From Glandiceps talaboti (taxonomy: Eukaryota; Hemichordata; Enteropneusta; Spengelidae), in the NCBI RefSeq assembly GCF_964340395.1, contig NC_135568.1, positions 5,405,079 to 5,469,078 of the forward strand: a stretch of 64,000 bases of DNA. Direction: 5' to 3'. Below, piece after piece: positions 8,880 to 64,000 of this stretch. The notes below the pieces were generated by a model. It made no database searches and was not told the origin of the DNA. It worked only from the letters and a program-made list of their open reading frames with translations. Numbering within the stretch: position 1 is the first letter of the stretch; the number at the start of each line of letters is the position of its first letter. The position numbers were made by a program, and so were the translations under genes.

Positions 8880-11800
8880 CTGATAGATATCGTCTATGTC
8901 CTCTCCACGTACACACACTTCGACATTTGGATCCTCAATATTTTAATTTAACGAACGTCGGCCAGAAAACTAGCGCAAATCTAACCGGCTTCTAAATCTA
9001 CCGGTTGTGTTAGATGTTGTGTCAGATGACGTCACAGGCCTGCCCACGTGATCTGTGAGGTGAGAGGAGCTGCAGCTGTGCGACTTGAACATGCGCCGGT
9101 ATCACATCTGTGTCAGTAGACAGACTCAGCCATACACAGATCGTGACATGATTTAGATGCATGTTTAATTTGGTTGATTAATTCCTATGTGAAATCGGAC
9201 AAGGTTTAGCCGTCCTGCCTGTCACTCGTTGTCATAGGGACCAATTTCACCTTCACCTTTACTTTTCTGTAAATGTGCTCTCTGGCAGATTGCCATAGGA
9301 CATTATTTGGTATCAGAGATGTCACTATTTTATATACATGGTCATACTCCACTCTGACTCATCCTCATTGTTTTAACATTATAGTGCTCTCAATTTCATT
9401 TAACGGACACTATTTCTATAAATGAATCTGTCCGCATTTCTTGTTAGCCCATTTCCATAGCACTGTCCTCACCTTGTCAACTGACACTGTTACACTGACA
9501 CCAACATGAGCTGCTCTGCCTAAGACCGTGAACACTTGTACTACCATGCCTAATTCTGCACCTGTTATTTTGTAAAGTGTCGCTCTTACCTTGGCCAGGT
9601 CTCTAACACAGTACCGCTACTTCTGTACACATTCTGTTCTGTAAATGCCGACGTTCTCGGAGGATAGAAACAGAAAAAACTGCTCCAGTTGGGACTTATA
9701 GAACGAGTCCTTGCCAGGTTAATGGATTTCACACTGAACTTTTGTGGAAAACATCAGATTATTTGGCCGAGATTTGCGGGATGGAATTTCTATAGTGAAT
9801 TTTGTCATTAACATGATAATGGGCAAGACTGCTCGATTACGTAACAGTACTATAGGTTCCACCAAAACGTGACACATAACTCATACGACAGATTTCAAGT
9901 GAACGTGGCAGTTTTATTCAGTATCGTAAAATAGTATATATACACAGATTACAAAACTCAGGCCTGTGTTCTCTTTTCCATGCACAAAATAACTTTAAAC
10001 ATTTGGAAATATTGGCAAGATATTCTATTAAAAGTTACACAGTGGTATTCTCCACAAAATGGAATACCATAACGTACTTGTGAATGACTCAGCCCGATTT
10101 CCATTTGTACACTACGACATAGGGCCCGGAACTAGTGGGATGTGGTACTGTTAGAAATGTGTCTTGTCATATTATACACCAGAATACACGAATTACATCT
10201 CAAAATGTATTACCCTGAACACTTACAATGGAATTAATTTTGCACCATCAGCAATGTTAAAGGGTAAACTGGTTTTGTTGATTGTTCGAATTGACTACCT
10301 ATCTGTAAAACATATACAGAAAGTGCATTTGAATTAACTTTCAAAGTGGTTTGTTTTTCCACTTTCCTGTTGCATGACGTCATTGTATTATTCTCCATAT
10401 TCAATAACGACCGTGACAACCCCGGCATTGGTTCAATGTTCTCATGTAAGATGGATTCGATGGTGTTATTATTTACTTAAAATAATCACGTCACTGAATC
10501 ACGTGTACTGACAAAGTATTCTATGACATCATCTAACAATACGTCATCAAAACATGTAAAGACTGAAGATAATTAATTGGAAGGTACGTATGGTTATACT
10601 CCAAATGAAATTAATTATGCATATATAATAAAACGATATTAATATTAGCATATTTAATATATATTTTTATATAAATATAATGTGACTAACGAGGTAGTTC
10701 ATTTAGATTATTAAATATTGGATGACTATCTGGTTTACTGGAGGGTACCATCTGTGGTAACCAGTGAAAATCACTCTTTACAAAAGAGCTGGGTGTCAGA
10801 ACGATTTGAGATAGTCATCATAAATATATCAATACCGATAAAAAAATATGCTTAGGTCAAATAAAAAAATGTACGTTTCCGATAACATGACATCAGAAAA
10901 TAAGGTAGGTAGGTCTGTATTTTGTTTTCTTTTTTCTTTTAAATTTTTAAAAATTACTTCAAGATACTCATCGGTCACACATCGTCGCAAACCACGGCCT
11001 GTTTTACGGCAACGTTCTTATGAGCCTCCCACTTATTTCGAAATGTAGTGGTAGAAATAATAACTCTGGTTTGCGAGAATGCGGTCACAATACTTCATTG
11101 AGACTTTGATGGGATGCAAAGACAGAAAATGAAGACAATTATAGTTGAGTAGACGAACACGTTATGCAGACTGCACTGTTAGTCTAAAAAGATCAGGCTT
11201 CTCTCTGGAATACGATTTTTTTAAATTAACCACAGATGAGGCAAAGGCATGAAGATGTACACGGAAATAGAAGTAAACTGTTGCCATTTTACCCTTTTTC
11301 ATGAAAACAAAATATGTTAGGGGTTGAGGGCTTAAACTAGGACCAGCTGTGTTATCGGAAACACACTATGTTTTATTTGGCCTTATTGAAATTGTTAAAG
11401 CTAAAATGAATATTCTAAGTGCAATTTCTACTTAGCCCACATTATTCAATTACCAATTCGTTTTCTAATTTGTCCTTAAATAACCTACAGCCTGTCAAAA
11501 AACGCAGGCACCTATTTCACACTATTGTACAACATTAAACACTTTATCTTGATCAGAAAAAATTGCATTGTTATGAAAATGGTATGAATGGAAAGACCAT
11601 ACCATTTGTTTATTAAAAATGAATTGCTTGTTATACACATAAGCTGCAAAAGTCCACTGTTTATGCAAATATCAACACTTACTATGCAAATAAGCTGCAA
11701 CACAAACAGGTTCTTTGAAATCAAGTACACACGTTATGCAAAATGTGCTGGAATTCCAACTTGTTATGCATTATTACGCTAAAATTCAATTTCGCAAATA

Positions 11801-13239
11801 AGTTATTTAACATGTCTGAAATCATATTTCCATATATTATATATGTCTAAAACGTTAAGGTGCAAAACATATATTTCAAAGATCTAACTTTACACTTTTG
11901 GTATTAGTGATGGATTATGAATAATCATATAAATTAGTCTTGGGAAAAATAACCAGTTATAAGTAATAAAATATTAAAAATAAACTTGTTAAATTGATTT
12001 ATAAATTCTACCACTGGAGAAAGATTATTAATATTTTATTGATATCTGGAAATATAAAATAAGTCTTAAAACTCGGATATATAAGAATAATATGTACAAA
12101 GGTGTATGAAAGGAAATCTCAATTTGCATATCTAAAGAGCCTGTGTAAATTTCAGCTGCATGTTAATGTTCGAATGCCACCATATTGTACTGAGGTAATA
12201 TTTAGTATAATAGTTTTGTTTTTAAATATCACTTTTTATCTCGTCATCTTATATATGCCTGAAAAGAAAAGAAAAAGATGAGAATTGTTACTTTTTGTTG
12301 TTATACACAGAAGAATGCACTACTGGGACTAATTTGCTAGAAAATAAGAAAGGGCTTAAATCACTCAACACTACCATCAGAAAGCTTATTCCTGGCCCTG
12401 GGGTTCACCATCTTATTTTTCAACTACAATTTCCTTTTTCAGATCGAGTGAACACAAACTTTGGCGGCCATTTCAGATCCTGTATTTGTTCAATATTTGT
12501 ATCGATATCATTTTGACCTCTAAATCATAAATTTCCATGGTGATCCCTGATTATTTTCTTGGTTTGATTGGGAATAAAAAAGTTGCACAAAGTATATAAA
12601 ACAATCTTGAGGCACATACAACCAATTTCTAAAATATGTACATTGAACAATCATCACACAAAACCTAACTGGTTTAATTTTTTGGGCTTTGTTAATCTAA
12701 AATTCAAAAGTTCTTTATAATATGCTCTAATTCCATTTTTATAACTAGATAAATTGTACATTTACTTGTGGCAGTTATATGATGTTATTCGTTTGCACTT
12801 TCAAGGGTATCTGTGGTGCGATGATGATTTAAAGAATGGACTATCTACTGGCATGATTAGTGACTCTTCATTGTCGTTTTAGCATAAACGCCTGTAGTAG
12901 TTAACTATTTCGTAAAACCCAAACAACATACAGTAAAAGAGAAACTGATTGGTTGAAATGAAATGGTGCTATATGACGTAAGATTACCTTATTGGTTGAA
13001 ATGAAATGAGATTACATTAAGTCATAATATTTGAAAATACCAACTTAGGATGTGAATACTCTACATAAGCAAGGAAGTATGGTCATTTAAATGATAGCAT
13101 ATGAGAATAAACAGCTTTGTGAGATGTTGTCAAAGCAGTGGAATTTTCGAAATAGCCCTACAAACGTTGTGCTATAACTGGTATCAATGAAGGAAAACAG
13201 TTAGCAAGGAATATGGACATCTTACATGTTGAAATCTAT
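8880..13239. other. Intergenic between convergent PGRP and VWDE 3' ends
   Basis: No gene can be supported. A CRE core TGACGTCA near 9024 and an E-box CACGTG near 9042 lie in a more CpG-rich patch (8700-9150). From about 9900 on the sequence is AT-rich. Minus-strand polyadenylation hexamers that could serve VWDE are ATTAAA (12673-12678) and AATAAA (12035-12040). An 18-bp direct repeat beginning ATTGGTTG occurs near 12950 and 12993. An open frame at 10234-10428 (-) has no recognisable domain and no good acceptor. Confidence 0.5.
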
Positions 13240-59373
<46,134 letters not shown>

Positions 59374-60010
59374 GTTGGAAGTAATAGTTCGAATCCAAGC
59401 GTAATAGTATATGTTACACAGAGAACATAACACAGGTCTGGTAACTCTGAGGCGAACACTCGTCTTCCGATCTCTGTGTGCTGTTCTAGTTTGGATGCTG
59501 GTGTACAGTAGTTGAGATGACAACGACAGAATGCTAATACGTCCAATGTCAATGAAAACTAACAGTCGCTGCAGTTCTGTTGATCCCGGTAACGGAGTAA
59601 ACAACGGGGGTGGAAAATCGTCTTAGCGGCCCGTAATCGCTTGTTTCGCGATAGCGGCAATACAATTGAGGCGGTCAAGCTCTTTGTTGCCAAACCACGA
59701 CTCTCTCATCCACTGCTTCGTGTGTACATATACAAGCTGCAGCTACCACTTCCGAAAGAACACAGCTCAAACTGACCAATGAGTCCACAGACACAGAAGG
59801 TGTAACTTGGCGAGAGCTGTCTGACGCTGCACTCTGGATGTTACACCGAGGTTTAATGGCGCACATGTGTTTAACCGTGAAGGAAAACCGATAAACTTTG
59901 CCCGTAACGTGCCCCGTGTTATGATACGTTGATATCCACCCCACGTGATGTCCCGTATTCACGTTGGGAATCAAGTTTGGGTATGTTTCTGCTTGAGTGC
60001 GTCTTACTAT
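59374..60010 (-). promoter_or_regulatory. VWDE 5'UTR and candidate promoter
   Basis: Directly upstream of exon 1 the sequence is much richer in CpG than the rest of the window (about 11 CpG in 59565-59665 by my count). No TATA box is clear. This is a plausible CpG-type promoter; the start site is unknown. Confidence 0.4.
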
Positions 60011-63000
60011 ACAGAGTTTGCGTAACAGAGTGCAGGATACGTTTACCAATTTGGGCACGTACACGCCATATAAGGCAACTTTAAATGGGCCATAAATGCC
60101 GTGATACAAATTGTAATCTCCCTATGCACCATAGGTTAATGAATAAAAATTTAGAATACATTCATTATCAGCTACTTGAGGCGATATTTGGTAAATGCTT
60201 CATATTTGCGAATGAACTTTAATACCTAATTTGTAGGACTCAATTTACCTTTTGTTTTCTCATTGTACCCTACATTAGCGTGGTGAACTTCAAAGTCATT
60301 GTGGTTTTTTGGCACAAAGCGCTCTTTTAAAATGTGAAAGAGTTAAGGCCGAGTGTACCATTGATACAATTCACAAGTTGAATCACGGCGCTTTGTATTC
60401 ATTTATTCAATACGATTACACAATTTCGTCGTTTCGACGAATGTTACACAAAAAGTTGCTTCCGCAAATAACAAGTAAACACTTCTGGCAATCAAATAAT
60501 ACAATGTCGTCCGCACGTTCAATGCTACCCTGAAAAATCTTAGTGGGGGTAAGGCGTTGTGTTTAACCTTCAATTCTACCTGTGCATAACACGTATCGGT
60601 GAGTCAGGTTTATTGGTAAGATTCGCGACTAAAATGCTAAACTTTAAAATGTTTATTAATCGAAATATTACAATAAATCGTTATCGCAATGAAATCGCAA
60701 TAACATTACTAACCTGTTGTTGTTTTGGTTTAGTAACACTTTAGCACCCTTTTCAGTTTGTGTTCTGTTAGATAATTTCTTTTGAATCGGTTGGAAGTTG
60801 GAATGACTCCATTCTGCCTGACAGAAACATCATCAGCACGACCCACACTGAGATGTTGTTGGACTGCCACCAAGTACCCTGCTGATCGTAGTAAACAGAC
60901 ATCGACAGACGATACATCTGTATCTCCTAGCATCTGCTCCAAAGTAAAAACATTTGTAGTTCAGAAGTTGACAACAACTCAACGTATGTTACAACCCATC
61001 TCAATAGCATCTTTCAAAAGCGTTATGTTGGTGAAAGTGTTACAATAGTAAGAAATTGGTTTATACCAACACTGTGTTGAAAGACATTCTACTTGATAAC
61101 GTTTAACCATCAAAAGCGCGCTAGATTGGGAACAGAATTCGGCTGACCGCGCGCGCTGTATCAGATATGGCAAGCGTAAATCAAGACGAAAAGGTATACA
61201 TTTTAAATATATGTTATTCGCAGAAGTCGATTTAAGCAACAATAACATAGAATGATACAACTAAACGTCCCACATAAGATATTCTTAAGATTGGTTACTA
61301 CTTGTAAATGTTTAATGGAAAATATTTTTGACCTAAATATCAAAAAGTGTTGTCATGTTATGAGGTAAGTGAATACGCTGAGTTGACGGCGCGCGGCGGT
61401 AAAACCCACGGTGATTGACTACATAGATTCCAGGTAACAACGGGGGTAATCCAGACTCGAGAATGAAATGCTGTTATAGGCTTAATTCGTCCGTGCACGG
61501 AGTTGTAACTATACAGTAAGAAAATTTTTAGTAGTCCCCTTTGCCTAAACGTTTTCCCCATTAAAGGCACCAAAACGTATACATCTAACTTCTCTAAAAC
61601 TTTAAGAAACCAACTTGGTCTAGGCAAAAGAATCACATCTACATGAAGACACGTTTTGAGGGCGCATACATTATATGTGACAAGACGACCACAGCGTCTA
61701 CAATACTCTCTTCTAACATTTACGCCACACACGTCAAAACAGAACTACTCTCACTAAAAAAGACCGATCATGCCGAAGGGCGTCGGCAAATATTTTGACA
61801 GTGTTCCTAAACGCTTGAAGGAGAGTAAAGCCCCGTGTACTGTTACGGGATTAATATAAACAATACTTAATTCTACGGGAAGTGCATGAAGTGTGGAGCT
61901 AGCAATTCAATTGCTGTCGTACAGCGAGAGATTAGCGCATGCTTGGCTTACAACCAATCGTTTTACATCTTTTGTATGCATGTTTTCCCGCCAAAAGTAT
62001 CGAAACAAATTGTCATCTGCTCCTAAATTTTCGGCGCCTAAATTTTCGGCACATATCCAATTTCTTTGGGACATGAATTATAAAAAAAATTGAATACTGT
62101 TGACGTCACAATTACCTTTCTGTTAAAAATTATCAAAATATACAATGTGTGTCTTCATCTACACTTCGTTCTTACAAATTAAAAAGTGACGATTTAATTT
62201 TAAAAATTGCAATTTTATCAAACACTGGGCGTCCATATAGCGACATTGTCAAGTTCTTATGCATTTAAATGTGTCGATTTCATCTAATTAATATAATTCA
62301 ATTAGTACTGGATGTTCCACACACATAGTTTAATTAAAATGTCAATTTGATTAAACTACTAGGGTTATCTATTCACGATATGTCCTTATAATTGAATTAA
62401 AAAGGTGTCAATTTCATGAAAACATCATATAATTAAACAATTGCCAATTCATTAAGTATTTATATTCAATAATTTTGCAGCACTTTCCATTTTATCATAG
62501 CTTCATTAATATCTTTAAAAAAATGTAATCAGCTGGTCTATGAAATAGTTTCGCAGTTTCATTGTAAATTATTCATCAAGAAAATATTGTTACCTTCGGT
62601 AGGAGAAATTACGGTGACGATACAAAAAAGTAAAACGTACATAGTAACAATGAGAAGATTACAGATTGTACAGAATTGCTGCTGATGTAACTGGTTTATG
62701 TGATTCATCTATTTGGTTTAAGATTCCCATGGAGGTAGTAGATAGCTAAGTTCAAAAATTACCTTGGTTCTAACTTTTCTAAATTTTATCATACCAAATA
62801 ATTTCGGAGCACTTTAGGGAGCCTGTGTAATGTCTGTACTCTAACCTCAGACAACTAACGTAGTCTGAGCTGTAACGGAGTATTGGAGGCCTAGTACAGA
62901 TCGTACCATTACAGGGAAGTACCAAAACAGTTTTAAAATTTAGAGAATGATCAATGTGTTAGATTAGGAAACTCTATATGACGTAGTTGGAAGGAGAACC

Positions 63001-64000
63001 TTACCCTATAAATACACGAAACGACATGGAAAGGTGTGTTTTGTGGCTTAGGAAACAAGAAATTGGGTGGCCTTTACTGATCTTATGGTTGAAACGACCA
63101 GCAAAGGCTTAACACTAAGCTGATTTATTAGTCACATAGTTACAAATAAATCAACTGATCAAGGTTTATTGAAATCGTTTTGTGAATTCAACGGAAACAC
63201 TTCATATGCTAAATGTATTAAGGATGTGATCTTGCATGCCTAATTACGCATGGGAATTCTCCTTGGTTGGCATAAACCGGCGCAAGTACTGTTGTGTTTT
63301 TGAAGATAAACATGTCTCATGTACTACCACAGATGATCTGAGAACAATTTCCTCACATTTATTTAATGTTAACCTGCATGATAATGACATTTTCCAACTT
63401 AATTGGGCTCGAAACATTCGGTAGCTCCGCAAACCTATCTATTCTGAAATGTTAACACTTTAAGATGAAAATGATATTTATTTTGAAATTCTTTTGAGTT
63501 CCTTGATTCTGACGTGAGCGCGCCAAAACGTTCGTCAAAATCTCACTGTATATAAATTATCGTTCATAATGTCCAACAATTTATATATGTAGGAAGAACC
63601 CGGGTACGTGGGTAAAGTGATATTGGAATGATCGGAATCACATCTCGGTGGTGATAGTCTCATAGAGTTATCTATATAAAGTCCATCTCTGTGGTTATAT
63701 AGCTCTCTATTCTAGAGTCTATGCCCTTAAAAAACCTTAAAAACAGGTATGCTGTTTCAATTTTCCCCAAAGTTGGGTATATCCTCAACAGTCTGGGTAT
63801 TGTCCCTCAAGAATGTTCATACATGTGCAGAGGTCATACAGCTTAGGGATAGACTTCAGTCCTTCGTATTTTTAAATATTCATGAATTTTGGTTGAAATA
63901 TGTCAGTGGGAAAAATGTTCAAGATGCACATTTCCCGAGGGAGTAATAAAGATATACCTCTGTTCTTGAACGTGGAAAGGGGATATTTTCATTATCATCT
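60011..64000. other. Upstream flank, no gene confirmed
   Basis: No recognisable exon with support. Weak candidates are a 9-codon ATG exon at 61167-61193 (+) in a CpG-rich setting, and an open frame at 60730-60942 (-). The stretch 62210-62520 is very AT-rich with many TAATTA/AATTAA motifs. Confidence 0.45.

Noticed and set aside
10234-10470. Minus-strand frame as a possible VWDE tail exon
   Set aside because: The only nearby acceptor-like AG is followed by TAA in the required phase, and the protein shows nothing typical.
59675-60109. 144-codon minus-strand frame upstream of VWDE
   Set aside because: It lies in the CpG-rich promoter region, where stops are rarer, and shows no domain.
60730-60942. 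Minus-strand frame with a coding-like central part
   Set aside because: It starts after a plausible acceptor and reads smoothly, but I cannot assign it to any family or link it to other exons. Could be a retroelement scrap.
61358-61732. 124-codon minus-strand frame
   Set aside because: No recognisable motif and no splice or promoter evidence.

Overview
The window is nuclear DNA of an invertebrate metazoan. Exons are small with canonical GT/AG ends, introns range from about 90 bp to 22 kb, the base composition is AT-rich (my estimate by eye, about 60% or more), and there are many long simple repeats: (ATGT)n, (GACA)n, (ATCT)n, (GA)n, (AT)n and (ACAAC)n. Two protein genes can be supported. One is a peptidoglycan recognition protein and the other a VWDE-type extracellular protein (VWDE is unknown to me from flies and nematodes). 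The pair fits a lophotrochozoan or an invertebrate deuterostome. I cannot name the species from the sequence.

Layout. 1-1998: an array of about 920-bp units that runs off the left edge and carries very long inverted repeats (foldback or MITE-like). 2000-3600: intergenic, ending in a cluster of forkhead-type motifs. 3626-7802 (+): a six-exon gene for a 213-residue, membrane-anchored PGRP. 7803-13239: the intergenic stretch between the two convergent 3' ends, with a 270-bp (ATGT)n tract and a structured inverted repeat. 13240-59373 (-): a VWDE homologue in 30 coding exons. I rebuilt it exon by exon from splice signals and phase. The joined CDS is 4,641 nt through exon 30 (1,547 codons, no in-frame stop), plus six codons and a stop if exon 30 is read through. 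From start to end it encodes a signal peptide, a D8C (uromodulin-like) module, Ig-like/linker segments, a vWD domain, a long linker with an RKRR site and one EGF, a Cys-rich part, a cadherin/Ig-like module, two larger EGF exons and nine short EGF repeats. Eight of those repeats are exactly 96-bp class 1-1 exons. The 22.4-kb first intron (36827-59276) holds only repeats and unassigned sequence. 59374-64000: upstream flank with a CpG-dense candidate promoter and no confirmed gene.

The two genes are neighbours arranged tail to tail. One recognises bacterial cell wall and the other is an extracellular-matrix type protein. The sequence gives no reason to think they act together. I found no CRISPR array, operon, rRNA gene or intact tRNA, and no intact transposase or reverse transcriptase. 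The best leads are the atypical PGRP active site, the phased forkhead motifs upstream of it, the foldback array, a roughly 350-bp palindrome inside a VWDE intron, and one odd splice junction in VWDE.
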